Positions 19,207 through 28,346 of a DNA stretch of 64,000 nucleotides are shown here, piece by piece. Positions within the stretch are counted from its first letter, which is position 1. Each line of letters begins with the position of its first letter. The DNA comes from Roseovarius salinarum (GTDB lineage Bacteria > Pseudomonadota > Alphaproteobacteria > Rhodobacterales > Rhodobacteraceae), in the NCBI RefSeq assembly GCF_002834145.1, contig NZ_PHNT01000002.1, forward strand, positions 1-64,000, in the 5' to 3' direction. A model generated the notes under the pieces. That model was not told the DNA's origin. It saw nothing but the letters and a program-made list of their open reading frames with translations, and did not search any database. The position numbers were made by a program, and so were the translations under genes.

Positions 19207-20406
19207 ATGACACCGCCCCCCTTTCCCGTCGTGCGCCTGAAGCCCAAGGGGCCCGCGCGCGCCCTGCGCCACGGCTTCCCCTGGGTCTACGACAACGAGC
19301 TGGTGACCGACCGGCGCACCCAGGCACTGGCGCCGGGCACCATCGCCGTCCTGCAGGACAACGCGCGCACGCCGCTGGCCACCGTCGCGGTCAACCCGGC
19401 CTCGCGAATCATCGCGCGCGTGCTGGACCCGGTGCCGGAGACGCGCATCGACGCCGATTGGATCGCCGCGCGGCTGACCCGCGCGCTGGCGCTGCGCGCG
19501 CGGCTTTTCCCCACGCGCTTCTACCGGCTCGTTCACGCCGAGGCCGACGGTCTGCCCGGCGTGGTGATCGACCGGTTCGGCGACGTGGCGGTCGTCCAGC
19601 CGAATGCCGCCTGGGCCGAGGCAAAGCTGGACGCGCTCACCGCCGCTCTGCGCCGTGTGACGGGTGTGAAGACGGTGCTCAAGAACGCGTCGGGCCGGGC
19701 CCGCGCGCTCGAGGGGCTGGACGATGCGCCGGCCTGTCTGGCCGGCTTCGCGCCGGATGGGCCCGTGCCCGTGGAGATGAACGGCGCCACTTACATGGCC
19801 GACCTTCAGGGCGGACAGAAGACGGGGCTGTTCTATGACCAACGTCCCAACCATGCCTTCGCCGCGCGCCTCGCGGACGGCGCGCGCGTGCTCGACGTGT
19901 TCTCGCACGTCGGCGGCTTCGCGCTGGCTGCGCTGGCCGGCGGGGCCGACCATGCGCTGGCGGTGGATGGCTCCGCCGCGGCGCTGGAGCTGGCGCGGGC
20001 CGGCGCGGCGCGGATGGGTGCCACGGACCGGTTGGAAACACGCCGACAGGACGCGTTCGCCGCGCTCGGGGAACTGGGGCGCGAGGGCGCGCGTTTCGGG
20101 CTGGTGATCTGCGATCCGCCGGCGTTCGCCCCCAACAAGGCGGCGCGCGCCGCGGGCCTGCGCGCCTACGAGAAACTCGCGCGGCTGGCCGCGCCGCTGG
20201 TGGCGGCGGGCGGGGGGCTGGTGCTGTGTTCGTGTTCGCACGCCGCCGATCTGGCGGCCTTCCGCGGCGCCTGCGTGCGCGGCATCGACAAGGCGGGACG
20301 GGCCGGGCCGCTGGTGCACACCGGGTTGGCCGGCCCCGATCACCCGATGCACCCGCAGCTGGCCGAGTCGGGCTATCTCAAGGCGCTGGTTTTCGCGCTG
20401 TCATGA
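19207..20406 (+). CDS. Class I SAM-dependent rRNA methyltransferase (RlmI/RlmK-like)
   Basis: A 399-residue methyltransferase of the RlmI type, which makes 5-methylcytosine in 23S rRNA in E. coli. The N-terminal PUA-like domain starts KPKGPARALRHGFPWVYDNEL. The central EEHUD-like part ends in the conserved GGQKTGLFYDQRPNH. The C-terminal Rossmann domain shows LDVFSHVGGFALAALAGGA (SAM binding), the catalytic CDPPAF and CSCSH, whose Cys matches the second catalytic cysteine of m5C enzymes. The last four bases overlap the PIN gene. The exact rRNA target is not certain. Confidence 0.88.
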   Translation: MTPPPFPVVRLKPKGPARALRHGFPWVYDNELVTDRRTQALAPGTIAVLQDNARTPLATVAVNPASRIIARVLDPVPETRIDADWIAARLTRALALRARLFPTRFYRLVHAEADGLPGVVIDRFGDVAVVQPNAAWAEAKLDALTAALRRVTGVKTVLKNASGRARALEGLDDAPACLAGFAPDGPVPVEMNGATYMADLQGGQKTGLFYDQRPNHAFAARLADGARVLDVFSHVGGFALAALAGGADHALAVDGSAAALELARAGAARMGATDRLETRRQDAFAALGELGREGARFGLVICDPPAFAPNKAARAAGLRAYEKLARLAAPLVAAGGGLVLCSCSHAADLAAFRGACVRGIDKAGRAGPLVHTGLAGPDHPMHPQLAESGYLKALVFALS

Positions 20407-20948
20407 AGGCGGTTCTGGATACCTGCGTGATCTACCCCACGGTACTGCGCCAGATGTTGCTGGGGGTGGCGGCCCAGGGCGCCTTCACGCCGCTGTGGTC
20501 GGCCCGGATCGTGGGCGAATGGCTGCGCGCGGCCGAGAAACTGGGCCCGCAGGGCGCGGCCCAGGCGCGCGCCGAGGCGGCGCAACTCGCCCTCGACTGG
20601 CCCGACGCGCAGGTGGACTGGCCGCTGTCGCTGGAATCGCGGCTCTGGCTGCCCGACGCGGCCGACCTGCACGTGCTGGCCGCCGCGATCGCGGGGTCCG
20701 CCGACCTGATCATCACCTTCAACGTCAGGGATTTTCCCCGCAATATCCTGGCCGAGGAAGGCGTGAGCCGCGCCGACCCGGATGCCTTCCTGCTGGGACT
20801 CTGGCAGGCGAATCCCGAGATGGTCGGCCACGTCGCGGGGCAGGTGCTGGCCCAGGCGCGGCGGCTGTCGGGGGAGGACTGGCAGATGCGCCCGCTGCTC
20901 AAGAAGGCCCGGCTGCCGCGGCTGGCCAAGGCGGTGGCCGCAGCCTGA
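20403..20948 (+). CDS. PIN domain protein (RSP_2648-like)
   Basis: A 181-residue PIN-fold protein, probably a metal-dependent ribonuclease. The fold begins MKAVLDTCVIYPTVLRQML with the first catalytic Asp at residue 5, continues through VGEWLRAAEKL with the second acidic position, and DAADLHVLAAAIAGSADLIITFNVRDFP with the further acidic residues. Its ATG overlaps the stop of the methyltransferase gene (ATGA). No antitoxin gene lies beside it, so it is not an ordinary VapBC pair. The sequence agrees with a Rhodobacterales PIN family I know as RSP_2648. Confidence 0.85.
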   Translation: MKAVLDTCVIYPTVLRQMLLGVAAQGAFTPLWSARIVGEWLRAAEKLGPQGAAQARAEAAQLALDWPDAQVDWPLSLESRLWLPDAADLHVLAAAIAGSADLIITFNVRDFPRNILAEEGVSRADPDAFLLGLWQANPEMVGHVAGQVLAQARRLSGEDWQMRPLLKKARLPRLAKAVAAA

Positions 20949-21295
20949 CGGACAAGGGGGCCGCGCCGTTCAGCCACCGTGGCGGATCACGGAGCTGCAT
21001 CACGATGAGCGCCGGGCCGGCGTCGCGGCGCTGACCGAACCACGCGGCGGCGGGCCGGCCGCGACATGGTCCTGCACCTGTTTTGACAGCGGGTCGTGGA
21101 AATCATGCGCGTCGGTTTCGGTATGAATGGCCGAAAGCACGCGGCAATCCTGTATGGCGCTCGTGGCCGGTGCTGCCTTGGGGAAACCGACCCGGGCACG
21201 ACCGGACCATGCAAGGCAAGGGCCGCTGCGGCAGGCGGGGATCGGCGCGCAGCTGACGGCGTTGCCCGATACAGGCGTTGCCCGTGCAAGCGGGA
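20949..21295. other. Gene-free stretch between PIN and M48 protease genes
   Basis: No reading frame here has a credible start, ribosome site or family match. The minus-strand frame running out of the protease region holds a peptide-like stretch (about 21020-21270) that could be a decayed coding remnant, but I cannot support a gene. I see no clear terminator or tRNA. Confidence 0.4.
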
Positions 21296-21991
21296 TCAGG
21301 TTGCCGGTGCCACGCCCCACTTGGCCTCGAGTTTCTCTATCGCGGCGATCCGCTCGGCCGTCTTGGGGTGGCTCATCAGCCACGCCGGCATCGCGCCCGA
21401 GCGCGACTGCGTCAGGGCCTCGAGTTTCTCGAAAAGCGATTTCTGCGCGTCCGTGCCGATGCCCGCCTTCGTCAGCAGGGCGGCGGCGTATTCGTCGGCC
21501 TCGTATTCGTCGCCGCGCGAAAGACGCGCGGCCAGCAGGCTGGTGATGCCGCTGGCGATCCACGCCCCGATTCCGGGCAGGATCCGCGACAGCACCATCG
21601 CCAGCGCCGTGCGCAGCGCGTTCTGCCCCGAGAAATCTATCATCCGGCGGCGCGCGTGGCCCAGCGCGATGTGGCCCAGTTCGTGGGCGATGACGCTGGC
21701 CATCTCCTGCGCCGTGACCTCGCCGGTCTGGAACTTGCGGTAGAACCCGCGCGTGATGAAGATCCGCCCGTCCGGCGCCGCCAGCCCGTTGACGGGGTCG
21801 ATCTCGTAGATGTGAACGCGGATGCGGGGCAGGTCGAGGGCGCGCGCCAGCCGGTCGGTCATCTCCTTGAGGCGTGGATCGGCCAGCTCGGTCGAGCGCG
21901 CGTCAAGCTCGCGCTTGGTGCGCCAGACCGAGAACCGGTACATGCCATAGGCGTAAAGCACCGCCAAAAGGATCGGGGCGAAGCGGATCAT
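21296..21991 (-). CDS. M48 family zinc metalloprotease
   Basis: A 231-residue membrane-anchored protease of the HtpX/Oma1-like M48 group. One N-terminal membrane segment (MIRFAPILLAVLYAYGMYRF) is followed by the zinc site AHELGHIALGH (HExxH, about residue 105), a second amphipathic stretch, and RGDEYEADEYAAALLTKAG, which supplies the third Glu ligand. The protein is compact compared with HtpX, which has four membrane segments. It probably trims or degrades damaged membrane or periplasmic proteins. The gene stands alone, on the opposite strand to the PIN gene. Confidence 0.87.
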   Translation of the reverse strand: MIRFAPILLAVLYAYGMYRFSVWRTKRELDARSTELADPRLKEMTDRLARALDLPRIRVHIYEIDPVNGLAAPDGRIFITRGFYRKFQTGEVTAQEMASVIAHELGHIALGHARRRMIDFSGQNALRTALAMVLSRILPGIGAWIASGITSLLAARLSRGDEYEADEYAAALLTKAGIGTDAQKSLFEKLEALTQSRSGAMPAWLMSHPKTAERIAAIEKLEAKWGVAPAT

Positions 21992-22040
21992 GCCCGATTA
22001 TATGGGCCACGCCGCGGCCCGCGGCAAGCGCCGGGACCGC

Positions 22041-22070
22041 CTCCGGCGGGAGTATTTCGGGCAAGATGAA
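22041..22070 (+). repeat. Interspersed intergenic repeat, copy 1
   Basis: Copy of a ~30-base element with core GGGAGTATTTCGGGCAAGAT, located between the M48 protease and radical SAM genes. Four related copies occur elsewhere in the window, always close to gene 3' ends. Confidence 0.75.
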
Positions 22071-22138
22071 ACATGTGGGGCGTTCGCCAGGTCGTCGGCG
22101 CGGGCCCGGGCCGCGGCCGCGCGCCGTTCGGGCATGGC

Positions 22139-23092
22139 TCAGCCGGAGCAGCTGGCGCCGCCCAGGACGCAGAACTTGGCGCAATGGGGGTGGTTGAGGG
22201 CCACGTCGCGTTCGGCCTCTTCCAGCGTCTCGCCCATCTCGAACTCGGGGTCGTAGGGCAGCAGCGTGCACGACAGCACCGCCGGGCGATCCGCGCCGCG
22301 CCGCTTGACCACCATGCGCGAGGACGCGCACATGACGTCGCCGGGCGACTTGCCGAGAATGTCCCAGCAGGCCGTCGTGATCTCGGGCACCTCGACGCTT
22401 TCGTCCATTTCCGGGAACAGGACCGTCCGCGCGGGGTCGTCCGCGTCGATGGCGAAGCCTTCGCGCGCGAAGAGCGCGCGATAGCCGTCGCGCGCCTGTG
22501 CCTCGGTCTCGCCCCAGACGGTGCGGCCGGCCACGGTCATGGCAACCCCGGCGTCGCGCAGCCAGCGCATGCCCTCGAGCGTCTTGTCGAAGGCGCCGCG
22601 GCCGCGCTCGGCGTCGTGGTGGTGTTCCGACCAGTGGTCGATCGAGATGCGCAGCGTCAGGCGGTCGCCATGGGCCGCGGCGAGGTCACGCAGCCCGTCC
22701 TGCACGCGCGGGCGCATCATCGGGCGCATGGCGTTGGTGAGGATCAGAACCTCGAAGCCGCGCTCCAGCGCGGCGCGGGCCATCGCGATCATCTCGGGGT
22801 TCATGAAGGGTTCGCCACCGGTGAAGCCGATCTCGCGCACGGGCCAGCCGCGCGCGCCGATCTGGTCGAGGTAATCATGCACCTCGGCCTCGGTGATGTA
22901 GACCAGCGCGTCGTTGGTGGGCGAACTGAGGATGTAGCAGTTGCGGCACTCGATGTTGCACAGCGTGCCGGTGTTGAACCATAGCGTCTGCGGGGCGCGC
23001 AGCGGCACCTTGGCGCGCGGCGCGCCGTCGGCGGTGACCTGCGGATCCTCGAACTTGCCGGCGTTGGCGGTTTGCGGGGCCGTATCCTTCAT
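22139..23092 (-). CDS. Radical SAM protein of unknown substrate
   Basis: A 317-residue radical SAM protein. The [4Fe-4S] cluster site is CNIECRNC (CxxxCxxC, about residue 45), followed by the SAM-binding GFTGGEPFMNPEM and a TIM-barrel-like region with ILTNAMRPM and LRISIDHWSEHHHDAERG. The end carries two more cysteines in AKFCVLGGASCSG, which may bind a second cluster (SPASM-like, but short). Family members modify peptides, tRNA or cofactors; the substrate is not visible from context. The interspersed repeat sits 69 bases past its stop. Confidence 0.87.
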   Translation of the reverse strand: MKDTAPQTANAGKFEDPQVTADGAPRAKVPLRAPQTLWFNTGTLCNIECRNCYILSSPTNDALVYITEAEVHDYLDQIGARGWPVREIGFTGGEPFMNPEMIAMARAALERGFEVLILTNAMRPMMRPRVQDGLRDLAAAHGDRLTLRISIDHWSEHHHDAERGRGAFDKTLEGMRWLRDAGVAMTVAGRTVWGETEAQARDGYRALFAREGFAIDADDPARTVLFPEMDESVEVPEITTACWDILGKSPGDVMCASSRMVVKRRGADRPAVLSCTLLPYDPEFEMGETLEEAERDVALNHPHCAKFCVLGGASCSG

Positions 23093-23279
23093 GGGGACTC
23101 CGATGTTGCCTGTGCCATCCAGCTAACGCTTTCCGCGCGCGGGGAAAACCCGGCACGGCCCGGGTGACGGCATTGTGAACCGCGCGTGGGTGCGGCCGTG
23201 ACAAGCCATTGTGGATGCCGGCACGCGTGCTAGTGTCTGCCGCAGCCGACCACCCTTGCCGCCAGGAGTTGCCCCCGTC

Positions 23280-24752
23280 ATGGTCTCGCGCGTCATTCCC
23301 GTGGAGCCGTTCGACCTGGTGATCTTCGGCGGCACCGGCGACCTGGCCCGCCGCAAGATCCTGCCGGCCCTGTTCCGCCGTTTCCGCGCCGGACAGATCC
23401 GGTCGGACACGCGCATCATCGGGGCGGCCCGCCGCGAGATGGACACCGCCGCCTGGCGCAACTTCGTGGCCGAGGCGATCTCGGCCCACGCCCGGGACGC
23501 GGAAGGTGACAGAGAGGAGGCGACCGCGCGCGAGGGGTTTGTGCGGATGCTGGACTACGTCGTGCTGGATGCAAGCGGTGAAACCGGGTGGGCGCAGCTG
23601 GCCGGGCTGGTGGGCGACGGGCGCGTGCGCGCCTTCTATTTCTCGGTGGCGCCACGGCTGTTCGGGGCACTGGCAGAACGGCTGCATCAGCACGGCATGG
23701 CCGACGGCGACAGCCGCATCGTCGTGGAAAAGCCCTTCGGCCGCGACCTGGCCAGCGCGCAGGAGCTCAACCGGACGCTGGCACGGCATTTCCACGAGGG
23801 CCAGATCTACCGGATCGACCATTACCTGGGCAAGGAAACGGTCCAGAACCTGATGGCGATCCGCTTCGGCAACATGCTGTTCGAGCCGCTGTGGAACAGC
23901 CAGTACGTCGATCACATCCAGATCACCGTGGCCGAGACGGTGGGCGTGGACGGCCGCGCCGACTACTACGACCGCGCCGGCGCGATGCGCGACATGATGC
24001 AGAACCACCTGATGCAGCTTCTGTGCCTGATCGCGATGGAACCGCCCGCCCGTTTCGAGCCCGACCCGGTGCGTGACGAGAAGCTCAAGGTCATCCGGGC
24101 GCTCGACCCCGTCGAGCCGGACAACCTGGTGCGCGGCCAGTACGCGGCCGGCGACGGCATGCGCGGTTACCGTGACCATGTGGGCAACCCCGACAGCACC
24201 ACCGAGAGCTTCGTGGCGCTCAAGGCGCACATCAGCAACTGGCGCTGGGCGGGCACGCCCTTCTACCTGCGAACCGGAAAGCGGTTGCGCGACCGTGCCA
24301 GCGAGATCGCCGTGGTGTTCAAGGACACGCCGCACTCGATCTTCGACGACGACGCCGGCCGGCACCGCAACATCCTCACGATCCGCCTGCAGCCCAACGA
24401 GGGCATTGAGCTGGGCGTGACCATCAAGGAGCCGGGGCCGGGGGGCATGCGGCTCGTCGACGTGCCGCTGGACATGACCTTTGCCGAGGCGCTCGGCCCC
24501 GAAGAAGCGGACTTTCCCGACGCCTACGAGCGGCTTATCATGGACGTGATCCGCGGCAACCAGACCCTGTTCATGCGCGGCGACGAGGTAGAGGCCGCCT
24601 GGGCCTGGACGGACCCGGCGATCGCGACCTGGGACGGGGGCGACGGCATGGCGCCGGCGCCGATCCCCTATCCCTCCGGGTCGTCGGGGCCGCGCGAGTC
24701 GCTGATGCTGATGCGTCGTGACGGCCGGGAGTGGCGGGAGATTCGGGCATGA
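23280..24752 (+). CDS. zwf: Glucose-6-phosphate 1-dehydrogenase
   Basis: Oxidises glucose-6-phosphate to 6-phosphogluconolactone with NAD(P)+, opening the Entner-Doudoroff and pentose phosphate pathways. The 490-residue protein has the Rossmann motif FGGTGDLARRKILPALF, the active-site signature RIDHYLGKE and the coenzyme-domain VEKPFGRDLASA. The start at 23280 is set by a CAGGAG box about 12 bases before it and by agreement with the family N-terminus. The stop overlaps the start of pgl (ATGA), so zwf-pgl-pgi is one operon. Confidence 0.96.
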   Translation: MVSRVIPVEPFDLVIFGGTGDLARRKILPALFRRFRAGQIRSDTRIIGAARREMDTAAWRNFVAEAISAHARDAEGDREEATAREGFVRMLDYVVLDASGETGWAQLAGLVGDGRVRAFYFSVAPRLFGALAERLHQHGMADGDSRIVVEKPFGRDLASAQELNRTLARHFHEGQIYRIDHYLGKETVQNLMAIRFGNMLFEPLWNSQYVDHIQITVAETVGVDGRADYYDRAGAMRDMMQNHLMQLLCLIAMEPPARFEPDPVRDEKLKVIRALDPVEPDNLVRGQYAAGDGMRGYRDHVGNPDSTTESFVALKAHISNWRWAGTPFYLRTGKRLRDRASEIAVVFKDTPHSIFDDDAGRHRNILTIRLQPNEGIELGVTIKEPGPGGMRLVDVPLDMTFAEALGPEEADFPDAYERLIMDVIRGNQTLFMRGDEVEAAWAWTDPAIATWDGGDGMAPAPIPYPSGSSGPRESLMLMRRDGREWREIRA

Positions 24753-25423
24753 CATTTCTTGAATACGCCGATGCCGAGATGATGGCGATCGACGTGGCGA
24801 ACATACTGGCCGGCGAACTGACCGCCGCGCTCGATCACGAGGAGCGCGCGCTGCTGGTGGTGCCCGGCGGCAGCACGCCGGGACCGGTGTTCGACGACCT
24901 GTGCGCGGCCGACCTGGACTGGTCGCGGGTGGACGTGATGCTGTCGGACGAACGCTGGGTGCCCGAGGATCACCCGCGCTCCAACACCCGGCTCGTGCGC
25001 GAACGCCTGCTGGTCGACCGCGCGGCGGCCGCGCGGTTCCTGCCGCTCTATGCTTCTGCGCCGCGTCCCGAAGCGGTGCTGGCCGAGCTTGAATCGGTTA
25101 TCGCGCCCTGCCTGCCGGTATCGGTCGCGCTGCTGGGCATGGGCGCGGACATGCACACCGCCTCGCTTTTCCCGGGCGCCGAAGGGATAACCGTCGCGCT
25201 GGATCGCCACGCCCCGGTGCTGACGGCGATCCGGGCCGAGGGCCTGGAGGAGCCACGCGTGACACTGACCGCGCGCGTCCTCGATGACGCGATGCGAAAG
25301 CACGTCGTCATCACCGGACAGGACAAGCGCGACGCATTCGAACGCGCACAGGGCATGACGCCCGAAGAGGCCCCGATCGCCGCCGTGCTGGACGGGGCGA
25401 CAGTGCACTGGGCGGCGGAATGA
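24749..25423 (+). CDS. pgl: 6-Phosphogluconolactonase
   Basis: Hydrolyses 6-phosphogluconolactone, the product of Zwf, to 6-phosphogluconate. The 224-residue DevB-type protein has the phosphate-binding [15 protein letters not shown], the conserved [15 protein letters not shown] and [16 protein letters not shown], which contains the catalytic region. Both ends overlap neighbours by four bases (zwf stop with its start; its stop with the pgi start), so the three proteins are probably made in fixed proportion. The GGGAG box 10 bases before the ATG decides the start. Confidence 0.94.
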   Translation: MTFLEYADAEMMAIDVANILAGELTAALDHEERALLVVPGGSTPGPVFDDLCAADLDWSRVDVMLSDERWVPEDHPRSNTRLVRERLLVDRAAAARFLPLYASAPRPEAVLAELESVIAPCLPVSVALLGMGADMHTASLFPGAEGITVALDRHAPVLTAIRAEGLEEPRVTLTARVLDDAMRKHVVITGQDKRDAFERAQGMTPEEAPIAAVLDGATVHWAAE

Positions 25424-27039
25424 ACACGGCAGCGACCCGGGCCATGTGGGACGACCTTGAGGCGATGGCGGCGGCGCGCAGCGGGCAGGCCATCGCCGAC
25501 CTGTTCGATGCGCCCGGCCGCGCCGCCGATTTCTCGGCGCAGGCCGACGGGCTGCTGCTGGACTATTCCAAGACGGCCCTGGACGCGGCGGCGCGCGAGG
25601 CGCTGCTGGAATTGGCACATGCGCGCGACGTGGAGGGCAGGCGCGCGGCCATGTTCGACGGCGCACCCGTCAATGAAACCGAGGGGCGCGCGGCGCTGCA
25701 CACGGCGCTGCGCAACCTCGAGGGTGGCCCCGTGACGGTCGACGGCGCCGACGTGATGCCGCAGGTGCGCGAAACGCTGGCGCGGATGTCGGAGTTCGCC
25801 GAAAGCCTGCGCGCGGGCCGCTTCGTCGGCGCGGGCGGGCCGATCACGGATGTCGTCAACATCGGCATCGGGGGGTCGCACCTGGGCCCCGAGATGGCCA
25901 CGCGGGCGCTCGCGCCCTATCACGACGGGCCGCGCTGCCATTTCGTGTCCAACGTCGACGGGGCGGACATCGCCGACACGCTCGAGGGGCTCGATCCCGC
26001 GCGCACGCTGGTCATCGTGGCTTCCAAGACCTTCACGACCTCGGAGACGATGACCAACGCGGAAACGGCGCGGCGCTGGATGGCCCGGCGCGTCGCCGCG
26101 CCGGCAACACAGTTCGCGGCCGTCTCCACCGCGGCCGCGCGCACCGCCGAGTTCGGCATTGCGCCCGAGCGCGTGTTCGGATTCGCCGACTGGGTCGGCG
26201 GGCGCTATTCGCTCTGGGGCCCGATCGGTCTGCCGCTGATGATCGCGATCGGCCCGGCGGGCTTTGCCGAGTTGCTGGGCGGGGCGCAGTCGATGGACAC
26301 GCATTTCCGCACCGCGCCCCTGGCCGAGAACCTGCCCGTCATGCTGGCGTTGACGGGGCTGTGGCACAGCCGCGCCTGCGGGTATCCGACGCGTGCCGTT
26401 CTGCCCTATGACCAGCGACTGGCGCGGCTGCCTGCCTATCTCCAGCAGCTCGAGATGGAATCGAACGGCAAGCGCGTCACGATGGACGGGGCGCAGGTGG
26501 ATGGCCCGACCGGCCCCGTGGTGTGGGGCGAGCCCGGCACCAACGGCCAGCATGCGTTCTTCCAGCTTCTGCATCAGGGCACGCAGGTGGTGCCGTGCGA
26601 ATTCATGGTGGCCGCCGAGGGGCACGAGCCGGAGCTGGCCCACCACCACCGCCTGCTGGTGGCCAACTGCCTCGCGCAGTCCGAGGCCCTGATGCGGGGC
26701 CGCACGCTGGAGGAGGCGCGCGCGCTCATGGCCCGGGCGGGGCACACCGGCGACGCGCTGGAACGGCAGGCGCGCCACCGCGTGTTCCCCGGCAACCGTC
26801 CCTCCGTCACGCTCGCCTACGACCGGCTGACCCCGCGCCGGCTGGGCCAGATCGTCGCGCTTTACGAGCACCGGGTCTTCGTCGAGGGGGTGATCCTGGG
26901 GATCAACAGCTTCGACCAGTGGGGCGTGGAACTGGGCAAGGAACTGGCCACGACGCTCGAGCCGGTGCTCGCCGGGCAGGACGCGGGGGAGGGGCGGGAC
27001 GGCTCCACCCGGCAGCTGGTGGCATTCCTGCGGCGCTGA
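25420..27039 (+). CDS. pgi: Glucose-6-phosphate isomerase
   Basis: Interconverts glucose-6-phosphate and fructose-6-phosphate and can feed sugar phosphates back into the Zwf route. The 539-residue protein matches the family, with [15 protein letters not shown], the SIS-type phosphate site [26 protein letters not shown], and the C-terminal [11 protein letters not shown] with the catalytic Lys. The last gene of the zwf-pgl-pgi operon, its ATG overlaps the pgl stop. It is followed by a pair of hairpins. Confidence 0.96.
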   Translation: MNTAATRAMWDDLEAMAAARSGQAIADLFDAPGRAADFSAQADGLLLDYSKTALDAAAREALLELAHARDVEGRRAAMFDGAPVNETEGRAALHTALRNLEGGPVTVDGADVMPQVRETLARMSEFAESLRAGRFVGAGGPITDVVNIGIGGSHLGPEMATRALAPYHDGPRCHFVSNVDGADIADTLEGLDPARTLVIVASKTFTTSETMTNAETARRWMARRVAAPATQFAAVSTAAARTAEFGIAPERVFGFADWVGGRYSLWGPIGLPLMIAIGPAGFAELLGGAQSMDTHFRTAPLAENLPVMLALTGLWHSRACGYPTRAVLPYDQRLARLPAYLQQLEMESNGKRVTMDGAQVDGPTGPVVWGEPGTNGQHAFFQLLHQGTQVVPCEFMVAAEGHEPELAHHHRLLVANCLAQSEALMRGRTLEEARALMARAGHTGDALERQARHRVFPGNRPSVTLAYDRLTPRRLGQIVALYEHRVFVEGVILGINSFDQWGVELGKELATTLEPVLAGQDAGEGRDGSTRQLVAFLRR

Positions 27040-27051
27040 ACGGGTGCCGGC

Positions 27052-27084
27052 AGGGGGCGCTGCCCCCTCTTGGCCTTCGGCCAA
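27052..27084 (+). terminator. Tandem hairpins after pgi
   Basis: AGGGGGC-GCT-GCCCCCT (27052-27068) forms a 7-bp stem with a 3-base loop, and TTGGCC-TTC-GGCCAA (27070-27084) forms a second stem two bases later. There is no clean T-run, but place and stability suggest the 3' end of the zwf-pgl-pgi message. Confidence 0.5.
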
Positions 27085-27089
27085 TTCAC

Positions 27090-27115
27090 CCCCGGAGTAT
27101 TTCGGGCAAGATGAA
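27090..27115 (+). repeat. Interspersed intergenic repeat, copy 2
   Basis: The element GGAGTATTTCGGGCAAGATG directly after the pgi hairpins; its 5' end is diverged (ACCCCCGGAG rather than GCGGGAG). Confidence 0.75.
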
Positions 27116-27195
27116 GGCGGTGTGCGCCGGGCGGGCGGCGTCCGCGAAGGACACCGCCCGCCACTCGTACCCGGGCACTGGTTACCCGAGAGGGG

Positions 27196-27234
27196 ACCGG
27201 GCGCGCCGCGGATGCTCGGGGGAGCGCGCCCGGT
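27196..27234 (-). terminator. Long hairpin downstream of the fasciclin gene
   Basis: ACCGGGCGCGC (27196-27206) and GCGCGCCCGGT (27224-27234) form a perfect 11-bp stem with a 17-base loop, 15 bases past the fasciclin stop. No T-run follows on the minus strand. A further imperfect stem lies at about 27130-27160. Confidence 0.45.
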
Positions 27235-27248
27235 ACGTCACGTGGCCG

Positions 27249-27800
27249 TCATTCCGGCACCAGAACGGAGTTGACCACGTGAATCACGCCGTTGGACTGA
27301 TCCACGTCCGAGATGGTGACGCGGCCGGCGTTACCGCTTTCGTCGTAGATGTAGAGCTCGCCGCCCTTGACCTGCGCCGACAGCGCGTCGCCGGAGACGG
27401 CTTCGAAATGGTGGAAGTTGTCGGGCTTGGCTCGGGCCTTGGCGGCGATTTCCGCCGAGGACCAGTCACCGGCCACGACGTGGGCGGTCAGGACCTTCCG
27501 AAGCATGTCCTTGTTCTCCGGTTTCAGAAGCGTCTCGACGGTGCCGTCGGGCAGCTTCTCGAAGGCGGCGTTCACCGGCGCGAAGACGGTGAAGGGGCCG
27601 CTCGAATTGAGCGTGTCCACCAGCCCGGCCGCCTTGACCGCGCTGACCAGCGTGGTGTGTGCCTCGGAATTCACGGCGTTTTCCACGATGGTCTTGTCGG
27701 GCGACATCGGGGCGCCGCCCACCATGGGGTTCGCGGCGAATGCGCCGCCGGCGGCCAGTGCCATCACGGCTGCGGTTGCTGTGGTCTTGGCGAAAGTCAT
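27249..27800 (-). CDS. Fasciclin (FAS1) domain secreted protein
   Basis: A 183-residue exported protein: a Sec signal peptide (MTFAKTTATAAVMALAAGGAFA) followed by one FAS1 domain. The domain shows the two conserved boxes, LNSSGPFTVFAPVNAAFEKLP (H1-like) and SNGVIHVVNSVLVPE (H2-like, at the C-terminus). FAS1 proteins act in adhesion or as periplasmic/extracellular ligands; in many bacteria the role is unknown. Its neighbours do not suggest a pathway. The ATG follows a GAGAGAGGAAA region, which supports the start. Confidence 0.9.
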   Translation of the reverse strand: MTFAKTTATAAVMALAAGGAFAANPMVGGAPMSPDKTIVENAVNSEAHTTLVSAVKAAGLVDTLNSSGPFTVFAPVNAAFEKLPDGTVETLLKPENKDMLRKVLTAHVVAGDWSSAEIAAKARAKPDNFHHFEAVSGDALSAQVKGGELYIYDESGNAGRVTISDVDQSNGVIHVVNSVLVPE

Positions 27801-27917
27801 TTCCTCTCTCCCTTCGTCTTGTCGCTCGTCCCTTTTGCGGGACCTGCGGCGCAGACACGAAGGCAGCGGCGGCGGAGTTTCACCCCGCCCGATTTTTTTT
27901 GCGTGGACGGCGTGCCG

Positions 27918-28346
27918 TTATCCGCGTTCGGGGATGTCGAAACCGGCGGGCGCCAGCGTGAAGGCATCGAACGTGAAGCCGGGCGAGACGGTGCAGCCCA
28001 CCAGCGCCCAGCCATCGCCCGGGACCGCGCGCTGCCAGTGGTGGGCGGGCACGATGACCTGCGGGCGCTGGCCCGCCGCCAGGTCCGGCCCCAGCGCATG
28101 GCGCGTGGCCGGGCCGGTGTCGTCTTGCGCGATCAGCAGGTCCAGCGGGGTGCCGGCGTAGAAGTGCCAGATCTCGGCCGCGTCGACGCGATGCCAGTGG
28201 TTGTGCTGGCCCGCCTCCAGCAGGAAATGGATGCAGGTGCCGGCGGCGCGCGCGCCGCCCGCGTCATGACGCCATGTCTCGCGGAACCAGCCGCCCTCGG
28301 GGTGGGGGGCGAGGCCGAGCGTCTCGATGATCTCGTCTGCGGTCAT
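27918..28346 (-). CDS. Cupin family protein (DUF985-like)
   Basis: A 142-residue beta-barrel protein of the DUF985/cupin_5 group. Diagnostic stretches are LGLAPHPEGGWFRETWR at the start, CIHFLLEAGQHNHWHRVDAAEIWHFYAG with the cupin metal-binding type His/Glu residues, and the C-terminal CTVSPGFTFDAFTLA. The group has no firmly established reaction; some are predicted sugar-epimerase-like or ligand-binding proteins. Its ATG overlaps the stop of the HAD gene (ATGA), so the two are cotranslated and may act on related molecules. Confidence 0.85.
   Translation of the reverse strand: MTADEIIETLGLAPHPEGGWFRETWRHDAGGARAAGTCIHFLLEAGQHNHWHRVDAAEIWHFYAGTPLDLLIAQDDTGPATRHALGPDLAAGQRPQVIVPAHHWQRAVPGDGWALVGCTVSPGFTFDAFTLAPAGFDIPERG

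Noticed and set aside
20403..20948. VapC toxin of a toxin-antitoxin system
   Set aside because: There is no antitoxin gene next to it; it is coupled to an rRNA methyltransferase gene instead.
22875..24755. Minus-strand open frame of over 600 codons antisense to zwf
   Set aside because: Shadow of zwf; no motif or start signal, and it ends inside the radical SAM gene.
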